From contig JBBSQX010000008.1 in assembly GCA_038243605.1 (NCBI GenBank), positions 49,231 to 113,230 on the forward strand: DNA of 64,000 nt, written 5' to 3'. Under the pieces are notes generated by a model. That model had not been told where the DNA came from. It saw only the letters and a list, made by a program, of their open reading frames with translations, and ran no database searches. The translations under genes were made by a program, and so were the position numbers. Source of the DNA: Terrimesophilobacter sp038243605. Lineage in GTDB: Bacteria > Actinomycetota > Actinomycetes > Actinomycetales > Microbacteriaceae. How positions within the stretch are numbered: the first letter of the stretch is position 1; each line of letters opens with the position of its first letter. This document shows positions 50,461-60,160 of the stretch, in pieces.

Positions 50461-52020
50461 CTAGCGACCGAGCATCTTCTGCAGGGCAGCAAGTTCTTCT
50501 TCGCTCGGGCCACCCTTTGGTGCGCCACTGCCAAGTCCGAACCCTGAGCCGGCGGAGGCCGCGGTGCCTGGCCCTGCAGCAATGGCGGCGTCTTCTGCCG
50601 CACGCTTCGCAGGGTTGCCCGAGCGCGACCCCTTTTTCTTTTCCTGCTTCTTCTTGCCACCGCCGCCAAATCCGGCACCGGGGATCGGGCCCATTCCTGG
50701 CACCTGAGGCACCCCGCCCTTGGCGACAGTTTTCATCATCTTGGCGGCCTGATCAAAGCGATTCACAAGCGAATTGACCTCGGTAACCGACATGCCAGAA
50801 CCCTTCGCGATGCGAAGCCTGCGCGAACCATTCAGCAGCTTCGGCTGGCGTCGCTCTGACGGCGTCATCGAATAGATAATCGCCTCCGTGCGCGTGATTT
50901 CGTTCTCATCGAAGTTTTCGAGTTGCTGGCGCATCCCTTTCGCACCCGGCATCATGCCGAGCATGCTCTTGATCGAGCCCATGTTTTTGAGCTGCTGCAT
51001 CTGGGCGAGAAAGTCTTCAAGCGTGAAAGTGTCTGTCGCAAACTTCTCGGCAATTGCCTTCGCTTCGTCTTCGTCGAAGTTCTTCTGCGCCTGCTCAATG
51101 AGAGTGAGAATGTCACCGAGATCCAGAATGCGGCTCGCCATGCGGTCAGGGTGGAATGGCTCGAAATCTGCCAGGCCCTCCCCCGTGCTCGCAAACATGA
51201 TGGGGCGGCCGGTCACGGAGGCGACAGACAACGCAGCGCCACCGCGCGCATCACCGTCGAGCTTCGTCAGAACGACGCCGGTGAAGTCCACGGCATCCTG
51301 GAACGCCTTCGCTGTGGTGACAGCGTCTTGACCGATCATCGCGTCAATGACGAACAGCACCTCGTCGGGGTTGACTGCCTTGCGGATGTCTGCGGCCTGC
51401 TTCATGAGCTCGGCATCAACGCCGAGTCGGCCGGCCGTGTCAACAATGACCACGTCGTGTTGGCGACGGGTGGCCTCCTTGACGCCGTCTTTGGCAACCT
51501 TCACCGGGTTGCCAACACCGTTTCCGGGCTCCGGCGCCCACACAGGGACTCCAGCCTGCTCGCCAACGACCTGAAGCTGAGTGACAGCGTTCGGGCGTTG
51601 AAGGTCAGCGGCCACGAGCATGGGGGTGTGGCCTTCGCTAGACAGCCACTTTGCGAGCTTGCCCGCGAGGGTGGTTTTACCTGCACCTTGCAGGCCAGCG
51701 AGCATGATCACCGTTGGTGGAATTTTCGCAAACTCAAGCCTGCGCTGTTCGCCACCAAGAATGGTGACAAGTTCATCGTTGACGATCTGCACAACCTGTT
51801 GCGCAGGGTTCAAAGCCTTGCTGACTTCGTCGCCGAGGGCACGCTCGCGTATGCGACTGGTGAACTGCTTCACCACCTCGATCGCGACGTCGGCTTCGAG
51901 AAGCGCGCGCCGGATCTCGCGAACGGTTCCGTCAACATCCGCTGGGGTGAGCTTGCCTTTGCCCCGCAGTTTCTTGAACGCGTCGGTAAGGCGATCCGTA
52001 AGATTTCCAAAAGTGGCCAT
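50461..52020 (-). CDS. ffh: Signal recognition particle protein Ffh
   Basis: 519 residues from the ATG at 52020 (MATFGNLTDRL). N domain, then GTPase: LAGLQGAGKTTLAGKLAKWL, VIVDTAGRLGVDAEL, and VVLTKLDGDARGGAALS. The M domain binds signal peptides (LDFLAQMQQLKNMGSIKSMLGMMPG region). The end is a Gly/Lys-rich tail. With the 4.5S RNA and FtsY (61658-62536) it targets proteins to the membrane. Confidence 0.97.
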   Translation of the reverse strand: MATFGNLTDRLTDAFKKLRGKGKLTPADVDGTVREIRRALLEADVAIEVVKQFTSRIRERALGDEVSKALNPAQQVVQIVNDELVTILGGEQRRLEFAKIPPTVIMLAGLQGAGKTTLAGKLAKWLSSEGHTPMLVAADLQRPNAVTQLQVVGEQAGVPVWAPEPGNGVGNPVKVAKDGVKEATRRQHDVVIVDTAGRLGVDAELMKQAADIRKAVNPDEVLFVIDAMIGQDAVTTAKAFQDAVDFTGVVLTKLDGDARGGAALSVASVTGRPIMFASTGEGLADFEPFHPDRMASRILDLGDILTLIEQAQKNFDEDEAKAIAEKFATDTFTLEDFLAQMQQLKNMGSIKSMLGMMPGAKGMRQQLENFDENEITRTEAIIYSMTPSERRQPKLLNGSRRLRIAKGSGMSVTEVNSLVNRFDQAAKMMKTVAKGGVPQVPGMGPIPGAGFGGGGKKKQEKKKGSRSGNPAKRAAEDAAIAAGPGTAASAGSGFGLGSGAPKGGPSEEELAALQKMLGR

Positions 52021-52107
52021 GGTGCCACCCAGTTTAAGGGCAAAACTTCTCGACAGCGGCAACCAGCGAGAGCAATGGCGTTAGTCATCGATCGATAGAG
52101 TTGCCGA

Positions 52108-53001
52108 ATGCGACACGGCATTGTCATCCTCCCCCAGCAAAAATGGCCAGAAGCAGCACGTGAGTGGCAGCACGCCGAGCAACTGGGCTTCGATCATGCG
52201 TGGACGTACGACCACTTGTCGTGGCAAAGCCTCGCCGGCCAGCCATGGGGTGCGACCATCCCCACCCTGACCGCTGCAGCAATGGTCACCTCGACGATCA
52301 AGCTCGGCACCTTCGTTTCGTCACCGAACTTTCGACATCCAGTGCCATTCGCCAAAGACTTGGCAACACTTGACGAGATCTCTGCGGGGCGATTTCTCTT
52401 CGGGGTGGGATCTGGCGGCACAGGATTCGACTCTTTCGTGCTCGGCGGGCCGCAGCTCACCGGCCGAGAGCGCCACGAACGCTTTGTGGAGTTTGTGCGA
52501 GGGCTCGACGCGCTCCTTCGCTTCGAGGACTCTGACAGCGACGGAGTCGACAACATCGGAATCAGTTTCACCGGAGACTGGTACACCGCCCACGAAGCAC
52601 GCATGGTCGGAACGCCGGCACAGCAACCGCGAATGCCGTTCATCATTGCCGCTGATGGGCCAAAGGGACTGCAGCTAGTCGCAGAAAGTGCTGATGGCTG
52701 GGTGACGCTCGGCAATAGGTCAGACAACCTTGATGACTGGTGGCACTCCGTGGCGACGGTCTCCCGACGACTCGATGATGCGCTCGCAGACCGCGACCGC
52801 GACACGGCAACTCTCGACCGTTACATCAACCTCGACTGGCAGACCTATGCCCTCGAGAGCATAGACGCGTGGGAGGATGCCGTTGGCCGCGCCACCGAGC
52901 TCGGGTTCACAGATGTCGTGACCCACTGGCCGCGTGTCGACGGGATCTACGCGGGCAATGAAGACACACTCATCGAGGTTGCGAGCCGCTTCTCGCGCTA
53001 G
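52108..53001 (+). CDS. LLM class flavin-dependent oxidoreductase
   Basis: 297 residues. Features are RHGIVILPQQKWPEAAREWQHAEQLGFDHAWTYDHLSW (in blocks), FVSSPNFRHPVPFAKDLATLDEISAGRFLFGVGSGG, and a VTHWPRVDG end. A second luciferase-like oxidoreductase that flanks ffh on the other side from 49544-50344; their sequences differ and are not a tandem duplicate. Confidence 0.88.
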   Translation: MRHGIVILPQQKWPEAAREWQHAEQLGFDHAWTYDHLSWQSLAGQPWGATIPTLTAAAMVTSTIKLGTFVSSPNFRHPVPFAKDLATLDEISAGRFLFGVGSGGTGFDSFVLGGPQLTGRERHERFVEFVRGLDALLRFEDSDSDGVDNIGISFTGDWYTAHEARMVGTPAQQPRMPFIIAADGPKGLQLVAESADGWVTLGNRSDNLDDWWHSVATVSRRLDDALADRDRDTATLDRYINLDWQTYALESIDAWEDAVGRATELGFTDVVTHWPRVDGIYAGNEDTLIEVASRFSR

Positions 53002-53010
53002 CGTTGAGGC

Positions 53011-53529
53011 ATGACAACTCCACTGATTCGCTCCTTCGCCGGCCACACGCCACACGCTGAGGCCTCTGCGTGGATAGCCCCCAACGCGACGCTGATCGGA
53101 AACGTGACCCTCGACGCAGAGTCGAGCGTGTTCTACGGCGCAGTGCTGCGCGGCGACACGGATGCCATCAAACTTGGTGCGCGCAGCAACCTTCAAGACA
53201 ACGTGGTTGTGCACTGCGACACCGGCATCCCGACAACGATTGGTTCCGGTGTGAGCGTTGGCCACGGTGCGGTCGTGCACGGTTGCACAATCGAGAATGA
53301 CTGCCTCATCGGCATGCACGCAACAATTATGAACGGCGCTGTCATTGGCACGGAGTCGCTGGTGGCGGGCGGCGCTGTGGTGTTGGAGGGTGCGGAGTTC
53401 CCTCCGCGCTCGCTCATCGCAGGAGTGCCGGCCAAACTTCGACGTGAGCTCACAGACGATGAGGTTGCCGCAGTGCGCGCCAACGCCGCCCACTACGTGG
53501 AGTTGAGTCGGGCACACGCTGCACTCTGA
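53011..53529 (+). CDS. Gamma-carbonic-anhydrase-like protein
   Basis: 172 residues in a left-handed beta-helix built of hexapeptide repeats. Metal-ligand histidines are in VVVHCDTG, SVGHGAVVHGC and IGMHATIMNGA, as in gamma-class carbonic anhydrases and related Caf/PaaY proteins. True CA activity cannot be read from sequence. Starts nine bases after the LLM gene's stop. Confidence 0.88.
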   Translation: MTTPLIRSFAGHTPHAEASAWIAPNATLIGNVTLDAESSVFYGAVLRGDTDAIKLGARSNLQDNVVVHCDTGIPTTIGSGVSVGHGAVVHGCTIENDCLIGMHATIMNGAVIGTESLVAGGAVVLEGAEFPPRSLIAGVPAKLRRELTDDEVAAVRANAAHYVELSRAHAAL

Positions 53530-53616
53530 CGCTCAGATTTCTTCGCGTGCCCGTTTCAGGGCAGTCGCGTAAACTTGGCCGAACTGTTGTCCACCAAATA
53601 GTGAAGAGGCAGCCTG

Positions 53617-56529
53617 GTGCTTGCACTCCTCGCGGCATTCGCTCTCGTGTCACTGGTCGTTCCCGCGCTCACTCGGGTGCTTGGCGTTCGAGTATTTTTC
53701 CTGGTTGCCATAGTTCCCACCGCGGCGTTCATCTACACGCTGGCGCAGACTCCGGCGGTTCTGGCCGGCGAGCCCCCAGCAGAAACACTGCCGTGGATAT
53801 CGCAGTTGCACCTGGATGTGAGCGTGAGCCTCGATACGCTGTCGTGGCTGCTCGCACTCATTGTCACAGGTGTTGGCACTCTCGTGATTCTCTATTGCGC
53901 CAAATATTTCACCAACACTGAAGAAGGTCTCGGTCGGTTCGCGTCAGTATTCCTTGCCTTTACCGGGGGAATGTACGGTCTCGTCATCGCTGACAACGTG
54001 TATCTTCTCTTCATCTTCTGGGAAGCAACGACGGTCTTCTCTTACCTGCTCATCGCCCACTACACGGGCCGGCTTGCCAGCCGTGGTGCCGCATTGCAAG
54101 CCCTCATTGTGACAACGGCGGGCGGCCTCGCCATGCTGGTCGGGCTCGTCATGCTCGCTGTGGGTTCCGGCACACCAAACCTGTCGGAGCTCATCTACCG
54201 TGTGCCCCACAACACGATGGCGACCGTGGCCATCACGTTGATCATCGTCGGCGCGCTCAGCAAATCTGCGATCATCCCGTTCCATTTTTGGCTGCCAGCC
54301 GCGATGGCCGCACCGACCCCGGTGAGCGCATATCTGCACGCAGCAGCCATGGTTCAGGCCGGAATTTATCTCATCGCGCGGCTCGCGCCCGGGTTCGCCG
54401 ACATTCCAGGTTGGCGCCCGCTTCTGCTCGGTCTCGGCCTTTTAACGATGCTGGTCGGCGGATGGCGCGCAGTGAAGCAGTTCGACCTGAAACTGTTGCT
54501 CGCCTACGGCACGGTCAGTCAGCTCGGGTTTCTGCTCACCGTCGTGAGCTTCGGAACCCGAACCGCCGCGCTCGCCGGCGTGGCCTTGCTGCTCGCCCAT
54601 GCGCTGTTCAAGGCGGCATTGTTTCTCGTTGTTGGCATTACCGACCACCGGGCAGGAACCCGTGACCTGCGCAAGCTCAGCGGGCTTGGCCGGGAGGCAC
54701 CGTTCCTTGCCGGAATCGCCGTGCTCGCGACCGCGTCAATGGCCGGCATCCCGTTCACGGCCGGCTTCGTCGCCAAGGAAGCCGTGCTCAGCGCATTCTT
54801 ACAGGATGCAGCATCCGGTTCAACACTCGGTTGGATCGCGTTGATCGGTGTCGCCATCGGATCGACACTGACCGTGGCATACAGCGCAAGGTTCCTGTGG
54901 GGAGCGTTTGCGCGCAAGAAAGATGTCGAGAAAGTTCGCCCTGTACACGAGAGTGTGAAGTTTCTGTTCTCGCCTGGAGTCTTGGCGCTCAGCGGAATCA
55001 TCTTGGCGTTCCTGTTCGGTTGGCTTGGCACCGTTTTGACGGGATACTCCACTTTGTTTCCGACCGAGGGGGAGGATTATACTCTCGCGCTCTGGCATGG
55101 AGTCGATATCGCTCTTGTCATTTCAACGCTCACTGTGATCGGCGGGCTCGCACTTTTCTTCGCAAGAGCCGCCGTCTTTGCTGGCCAATCGCGGGTTCCG
55201 GCGCTCGTCGATTCGGGGCGGTTGTATCAAAAGTCCACCCGCGCACTCGACCGATTAGCGGGGCGCGTCACGGCAACAACTCAGCGTGGATCTTTGCCGT
55301 TTTATCTCGCCGTCATCCTGCTTGTCATGGTCGGGGCGGTTGGCACAACCCTCGCGCTGAACCGCACCTGGCCACGTGAAATATTGATCTTTGACGGCCA
55401 AGCACAACTCGCGATCGGCGGCATCATGGTCGTCGCGACTCTCGCACTTGCTGGGGCAGGAAAGCGCTTTCCGGCGGCATTGCTGGTCGGAGTGACCGGA
55501 TACGGGTTGGCGGCGCTGTTCGCGTTCCACGGTGCGCCAGACCTCGCCCTCACTCAGGTTCTCGTGGAAACGGTAACCCTCATCGCGTTCGTTTTGGTGC
55601 TTCGGCGCTTGCCTGCACGGCTCGGCAAGGAGCACGAAAAATCACACCGCGCTGTTCGGGCAGTTATTGGCGCGGCCGTGGGTTTACTCATGGCCACCGT
55701 GGCCGTTGTGGCGCTCGGAGCCAGATCAGCCTCCCCCATCTCGCGAGCCTTTGAGAACCTCGCCCATGAGTTTGGGCACGGCAGCAACGTGGTCAATGTC
55801 GCACTCGTCGACATTCGCGGTTGGGATACGCTCGGCGAACTCTCGGTGATCGTGGCCGCGGCCACCGGCGTCGCCAGTCTCGTGTTTCTGCGAAGCCGAA
55901 CCGACAACCTCCCGCGAATCCCTGAACACCTTCGCCGCCACTCATTGAGGGCGCGCCTCACGCCCTCGCAAGAGGTTGTCGCTGCCGAATATGTTCCCGG
56001 CGTTCAGGACCCTTCCACACGGAACGCCTGGCTGCTTGCCGGGCGAATGCTCGCCCCAGAAAACCGATCCATTTTGCTCGAAGTCGTCATGCGGCTGCTG
56101 TTTCACGCCCTCGTTGTGCTCTCTCTCTACCTCCTTTTCGCAGGGCACAACCTACCGGGAGGCGGATTCGCGGGCGGCCTCGTCGTCGGCCTTGCCCTGG
56201 CCGGACGCTACCTTGCCGGCGGTCGCTACGAATTGGGCGCTGCCGCCCCGTTTGATGCGGGCAAAGTTTTGGGCATCGGCCTTCTACTGGCGACCGGTAC
56301 GGCCATCGCCCCACTTTTCTTTGGTTCTGACGCACTCACCTCTGCGTGGTGGGAGGCAACCATTCCGGTGCTCGGACACTTGGAGTTCACCACGTCTACC
56401 GTGTTTGATATCGGGGTGTACTTCGTCGTGGTTGGCATGGTTTTGGATGTGCTTCGCAGCCTCGGCGCCGAGATTGATCGCCAGCAAGAGGATGCTTCAG
56501 AACGTCTCGAAAGCGGGAGCACAATATGA
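53617..56529 (+). CDS. mrpA: Mrp cation/proton antiporter subunit A (with fused MrpB domain)
   Basis: 970 residues, GTG start. Homologous to complex I NuoL in its first ~500 residues (FTGGMYGLVIADNVYLLFIFWEATTVFSYLLI, HFWLPAAMAAPTPVSAYLHAA with the conserved Lys/His region), then the MrpA-specific part with an MnhB-like C-terminus at about 820-950 (GHNLPGGGFAGGLVVGLALA). Subunit B is therefore fused, as in many actinobacteria. Exchanges Na+ (or K+) for H+. First gene of the operon. Confidence 0.95.
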   Translation: MLALLAAFALVSLVVPALTRVLGVRVFFLVAIVPTAAFIYTLAQTPAVLAGEPPAETLPWISQLHLDVSVSLDTLSWLLALIVTGVGTLVILYCAKYFTNTEEGLGRFASVFLAFTGGMYGLVIADNVYLLFIFWEATTVFSYLLIAHYTGRLASRGAALQALIVTTAGGLAMLVGLVMLAVGSGTPNLSELIYRVPHNTMATVAITLIIVGALSKSAIIPFHFWLPAAMAAPTPVSAYLHAAAMVQAGIYLIARLAPGFADIPGWRPLLLGLGLLTMLVGGWRAVKQFDLKLLLAYGTVSQLGFLLTVVSFGTRTAALAGVALLLAHALFKAALFLVVGITDHRAGTRDLRKLSGLGREAPFLAGIAVLATASMAGIPFTAGFVAKEAVLSAFLQDAASGSTLGWIALIGVAIGSTLTVAYSARFLWGAFARKKDVEKVRPVHESVKFLFSPGVLALSGIILAFLFGWLGTVLTGYSTLFPTEGEDYTLALWHGVDIALVISTLTVIGGLALFFARAAVFAGQSRVPALVDSGRLYQKSTRALDRLAGRVTATTQRGSLPFYLAVILLVMVGAVGTTLALNRTWPREILIFDGQAQLAIGGIMVVATLALAGAGKRFPAALLVGVTGYGLAALFAFHGAPDLALTQVLVETVTLIAFVLVLRRLPARLGKEHEKSHRAVRAVIGAAVGLLMATVAVVALGARSASPISRAFENLAHEFGHGSNVVNVALVDIRGWDTLGELSVIVAAATGVASLVFLRSRTDNLPRIPEHLRRHSLRARLTPSQEVVAAEYVPGVQDPSTRNAWLLAGRMLAPENRSILLEVVMRLLFHALVVLSLYLLFAGHNLPGGGFAGGLVVGLALAGRYLAGGRYELGAAAPFDAGKVLGIGLLLATGTAIAPLFFGSDALTSAWWEATIPVLGHLEFTTSTVFDIGVYFVVVGMVLDVLRSLGAEIDRQQEDASERLESGSTI

Positions 56530-57128
56530 GCGCCTCCCTCACCCTTGTCGCCGCCATGGCCGTCATGTATGCGGTGGGAGTTTTCATGTTGCTGGAGCGC
56601 AGCATGACGCGCGTACTGCTCGGCTTTCTGCTCGTGAGTAACGCAACAAACCTGCTCATCCTGATCGTCTCTGGCCGTGCAGGAGTTGCACCATTCTTCG
56701 GCCAAGAAGGGCTGCAAGCCGATCCGCTTCCGCAGGCGTTCGTGCTCACCTCCATCGTCATCACCTTTGGAATATCTGCGTTTCTGATGGCTCTCATTTA
56801 CCGCTCGTGGCGCTTGGCCAGCGTGGATGTCGTGTATGACGACTCCGAAGACATTGAAGTGGGGCGTCGCAGATCATCGATGACCGCGGAGCGCGAGGTC
56901 ATTGGCGACGAAACCGAGTTTGGAATTCGGGCCGCCGCCGCTGTCTCAGACGCGCTCGACCTTGCTGAGCTCGAGCGGCTCGAAGACCAAGCAAGCATCG
57001 CGGAGCAACTCAAAACCGAAGAGTTGACGATCGCGCGCTCACTGGCAGATCACGCCGCGGCAGAACACGGCGCGGCAGAACAAAAGGACCCAGAACAAGA
57101 TGACATCGAGCAGGTGGCCGACAGGTGA
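56526..57128 (+). CDS. mrpC: Mrp antiporter subunit C with acidic tail
   Basis: 200 residues. Residues 1-~105 are a NuoK-like core of three helices (VGVFMLLERSMTRVLLGFLLVSNATNLLIL and TSIVITFGISAFLMALIYRSW). The final ~95 residues are an extra acidic, Ala/Glu-rich cytoplasmic tail absent from typical MrpC (about 110-115 residues). Overlaps mrpA (ATGA) and mrpD (GTGA). Confidence 0.93.
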   Translation: MSASLTLVAAMAVMYAVGVFMLLERSMTRVLLGFLLVSNATNLLILIVSGRAGVAPFFGQEGLQADPLPQAFVLTSIVITFGISAFLMALIYRSWRLASVDVVYDDSEDIEVGRRRSSMTAEREVIGDETEFGIRAAAAVSDALDLAELERLEDQASIAEQLKTEELTIARSLADHAAAEHGAAEQKDPEQDDIEQVADR

Positions 57129-58681
57129 ACATCCTGACCCCTCTCGTTGTTCTACTTCCGCTGTTTGGCGCCGCTGTCGCGTTGACGCAGGCGAAGCATC
57201 CGCGCGTTCAAATGCTGATCGCGGTGAGCGCGCTCAGCGCGGTTATGGTGGTCGGCATCGTGCTTTTGGTCGCGGTGGATGCCAATGGGGCCATTGCCGT
57301 CGAGCTTGGCGGCTGGCAGGCACCCTTCGGCATCGTGTTGGTCGTTGACCGGTTGGCCGCTCTGCTGCTCGTCGTCTCTGCCGCCGTACTGCTGGCGGTG
57401 CTCGTGTTCTCGGTCGGTCAGGGCCTCGCGGACGGCGACCGTGAAACACCGGTGTCGATCTACTACCCGACGTACCTGATTCTCGCCACGGGCGTCTTCA
57501 ACGCGTTCGTTGCCGGCGACCTCTTCAACCTTTATGTGAGTTTTGAGATCCTGCTGGTCGCGAGCTTCGTGCTCATCACGGTGGGTGGCACAGAGCTGCG
57601 CATAAGGGCTGGCGTCGTCTACATCGTGGTGAGCATTGTGTCGTCGGTGATTTTTCTCGCCACCATCGCCATGATTTATGGTGCGACAGGCACCGTGAAC
57701 ATCGCGCAACTCTCTGTGCGCCTCGGTGAACTGCCACCGGATATCCAACTGATTTTGCACGTCATGCTTCTCGTCGCCTTCGGAATCAAGGCGGCGGTGT
57801 TTCCGCTCTCGTTTTGGCTGCCGGATTCCTACCCAACGGCACCCGCCCCCGTCACCGCGGTCTTCGCAGGGCTCCTCACCAAAGTGGGCGTGTACGCGAT
57901 CATGCGCACCGAGATGATCATCTTCCCCGGCGGAAAACTGAACACTGTACTTCTGATCGTCGCCGCCCTCACGATGATCGTTGGCATCCTTGGCGCGGTC
58001 GCGCAGTCCGACCTCAAACGACTGTTGTCGTTCACCCTCGTCAGCCATATCGGGTACATGCTGTTCGGCATCGGGCTCGGCACGGCGGCAGGCCTCGCAG
58101 CGGCGACCTATTACATCGTTCACCACATCACCGTGCAGACAACTCTCTTTCTCGCCACCGGTCTCGTTGAACGCCAGGGGGGCACCACCGGAATTAACCG
58201 ACTCGGCGGAATGTTGAAGTCGAGCCCGCTCATCGGGGTGCTGTTCTTCATTCCCATGCTGAGTCTGGCGGGCATTCCACCGTTCTCTGGATTTCTCGGA
58301 AAGCTCGCCCTGTTTGAGGCCGGAGCGCAGGTGGGGTCAGTTCTCGCATGGGTGCTCATTGGCGTTGGCGCACTCGTGGCTTTGCTCACCCTCTATGCGC
58401 TCGCCCGCGCGTGGAGCATGACATTTTGGCGCCAAACGGAGGAGATAGCCGGCTACGAAAGCCCGCTCCCCGCTCACCAGACGATGGGGGTCTCCACCGA
58501 GGTCAAAAAAGCTCGCAGCACGCCGCGCATCATGATGGGTGCGACCGCGGCGATGGTGATGTTAACGGTGGCCCTTACGGTGTTTGCTGCACCGCTCTTC
58601 GAGCTCAGCGCCCGAGCGGGTGCCAACATCACTGGCCCTGGTTACTACATCTCGACAGTGTTTCCGGGAGGCACCGAATGA
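57125..58681 (+). CDS. mrpD: Mrp antiporter subunit D
   Basis: 518 residues, GTG start. NuoN/M-like: LYVSFEILLVASFVLITVGG, the HFWLPD-like SFWLPDSYPTAPAPVTAVFAGLLTKVG with the conserved Lys, and LKRLLSFTLVSHIGYMLFGI. It forms one of the proton/ion channels of the Mrp complex with MrpA. Confidence 0.95.
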   Translation: MNILTPLVVLLPLFGAAVALTQAKHPRVQMLIAVSALSAVMVVGIVLLVAVDANGAIAVELGGWQAPFGIVLVVDRLAALLLVVSAAVLLAVLVFSVGQGLADGDRETPVSIYYPTYLILATGVFNAFVAGDLFNLYVSFEILLVASFVLITVGGTELRIRAGVVYIVVSIVSSVIFLATIAMIYGATGTVNIAQLSVRLGELPPDIQLILHVMLLVAFGIKAAVFPLSFWLPDSYPTAPAPVTAVFAGLLTKVGVYAIMRTEMIIFPGGKLNTVLLIVAALTMIVGILGAVAQSDLKRLLSFTLVSHIGYMLFGIGLGTAAGLAAATYYIVHHITVQTTLFLATGLVERQGGTTGINRLGGMLKSSPLIGVLFFIPMLSLAGIPPFSGFLGKLALFEAGAQVGSVLAWVLIGVGALVALLTLYALARAWSMTFWRQTEEIAGYESPLPAHQTMGVSTEVKKARSTPRIMMGATAAMVMLTVALTVFAAPLFELSARAGANITGPGYYISTVFPGGTE

Positions 58682-59370
58682 CGCGCGCTGAGCATACCGA
58701 AACCAGTATCGGCGGCACGGGTCGCGGTGTTGGCAAAGGCCGCCTTGTTGGGAGAGGAAGCGGTGTTGGCAAAGGCCACGATGGCGGCCAACGCCGCGGC
58801 ATTGGCAAACGCAGGCCGACAGCGCGTGAGGTTCGGTGGAACCTGTGGCGGCAGCTGCCGCTTCTGCTCGGTCTGGTGCTGTTGTGGGCCATTCTGTGGG
58901 GGCAGGTGACGTGGTTGAGCCTGATCACCGGTCTCATCGTTGCGGTCACCGTCACGCGAGTGTTCTACTTGCCTCCCGCCGAGCTTTCTGGCCGAATCAA
59001 TTTTTGGTACGCCCTGGTTTTTCTTGTTTACCTCCTTCTCGATGTTGCCGTGGCCTCGTTCACTGTCGCTTACCAAGCGCTCAACCCGCGACCGATTCCA
59101 CGCTCATCGGTCATCGGTATTCAACTGAGAACACGTTCTGATCTGATCATGACGCTGGATGCCATCGCCATGTCGCTTGTGCCCGGTTCGCTTGTCGTCG
59201 AGGCAGACCGGGAACGGTCGGTTCTGTACCTGCACACTTTTGCGACCCACACCATCGAAGATGTCGAGGCCATGCGCAGAAAAGTGCTTGTCGTCGAGGC
59301 ACGAATTGTGCGCGCCATCGGCTCACGTGCAGACCTCGAGCGTCTTCATGAGAGCGGGGTCATGCGATGA
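58678..59370 (+). CDS. mrpE: Mrp antiporter subunit E with repetitive N-terminal extension
   Basis: 230 residues from the ATG that overlaps the mrpD stop (ATGA). The C-terminal ~170 residues are normal MrpE (WGQVTWLSLITGLIVAVTVTRVFYLP, VASFTVAYQALNPRPIPRSSVI). The first ~50 are a basic Gly/Arg/Lys extension with three 12-residue units (GVGKGRLVGRGS, GVGKGHDGGQRR, GIGKRRPTAREV) not seen in typical MrpE. Confidence 0.92.
   Translation: MTRAEHTETSIGGTGRGVGKGRLVGRGSGVGKGHDGGQRRGIGKRRPTAREVRWNLWRQLPLLLGLVLLWAILWGQVTWLSLITGLIVAVTVTRVFYLPPAELSGRINFWYALVFLVYLLLDVAVASFTVAYQALNPRPIPRSSVIGIQLRTRSDLIMTLDAIAMSLVPGSLVVEADRERSVLYLHTFATHTIEDVEAMRRKVLVVEARIVRAIGSRADLERLHESGVMR
58724..58813 (+). repeat. Three 36-bp tandem repeats at the mrpE 5' end
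   Basis: Copies begin at 58724, 58760 and 58796. The first two share 18 identical bases (GCGGTGTTGGCAAAGGCC); the third is degenerate. In frame with mrpE. Confidence 0.88.
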
Positions 59371-59633
59371 ACGAGTGGGTGTTCCTTGTCGTTGGGCTCA
59401 TGCTCACTGCCGCCGCAGGGATGGCACTATTTCGCATCATGCGAGGCCCCTCGATCCTTGACCGGATGATCGCCTCCGACATGCTGCTCACGACCATCAT
59501 CTGCGCGTTGGGGGCCGAGATGGTCTACAACTCCCACACGAGGAGCCTGATCGCGATGCTCGTGCTGGCGGCGACGGCGTTTCTGGCCTCCGTCGTCGTT
59601 GCACGGTACGTGTCGAGAAATGGGCGATCATGA
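59367..59633 (+). CDS. mrpF: Mrp antiporter subunit F
   Basis: 88 residues, three helices: FLVVGLMLTAAAGMALFRIMRGPSILDRMIASDMLLT with the RGPS..DR motif. Overlaps mrpE (ATGA) and mrpG (ATGA). Sits at the interface of the antiporter complex. Confidence 0.95.
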   Translation: MNEWVFLVVGLMLTAAAGMALFRIMRGPSILDRMIASDMLLTTIICALGAEMVYNSHTRSLIAMLVLAATAFLASVVVARYVSRNGRS

Positions 59634-60106
59634 GCTTTGACGCCATCGCCACCACTCTCTCGAGTGTCTTCCTTCTGCTCGGGGCGTTCCTGTCGCTCGC
59701 GGCTGGTGTTGGCATCCTCCGTTTTCCGGATGCCATCGCGCGCATGCACGCGAGCACGAAGCCGCAGATTATGGGCCTGATCTTCATCCTTCTGGCGATT
59801 GCCTTGCACGAGCGCAGGCTGTCGACGATTCTGTTGCTTGCGACACTGCTCGTGTTTCAGATGATGACGGCGCCAATTTCTGCCCACATGATTGGGAGGG
59901 CCGGGTACCGCACCGGCGTCATTGCCCCGGGTTCTTTGCTTGTTGATGAACTTGACGACGCAATCGAGCAGGCCAACGCGGATCAGACACAAGATGATCA
60001 CGTGCAGAACGATCAAAGCGCTCATGCTCAAGCTTCTGATGATCAAAGGGCTGAAGGCCAGTCGCATGACGCGACAGGCCAGCGCCCACCCGTTGATACT
60101 GGATGA
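59630..60106 (+). CDS. mrpG: Mrp antiporter subunit G with polar tail
   Basis: 158 residues. The core (~1-105) has three helices and the GVGILRFPDAIARMHASTKPQIMGL motif (in blocks) of MrpG. The last ~50 residues are a Gln/Asp/His-rich polar tail. Last gene of the operon; the serine hydrolase starts 55 bases on. Confidence 0.93.
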   Translation: MSFDAIATTLSSVFLLLGAFLSLAAGVGILRFPDAIARMHASTKPQIMGLIFILLAIALHERRLSTILLLATLLVFQMMTAPISAHMIGRAGYRTGVIAPGSLLVDELDDAIEQANADQTQDDHVQNDQSAHAQASDDQRAEGQSHDATGQRPPVDTG

Positions 60107-60160
60107 GGTGGGTTTCACCCAGTCCACCATCCCGCTGCCGTGAAACAGAAGGAACAATCA

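Noticed and set aside
50923..52098. 391-codon plus-strand frame opposite ffh
   Set aside because: Antisense to the conserved GTPase of Ffh; a shadow from high GC at third positions.
57152..58126. 324-codon minus-strand frame inside mrpD
   Set aside because: His/Asp/Arg-rich antisense shadow of a membrane protein gene.
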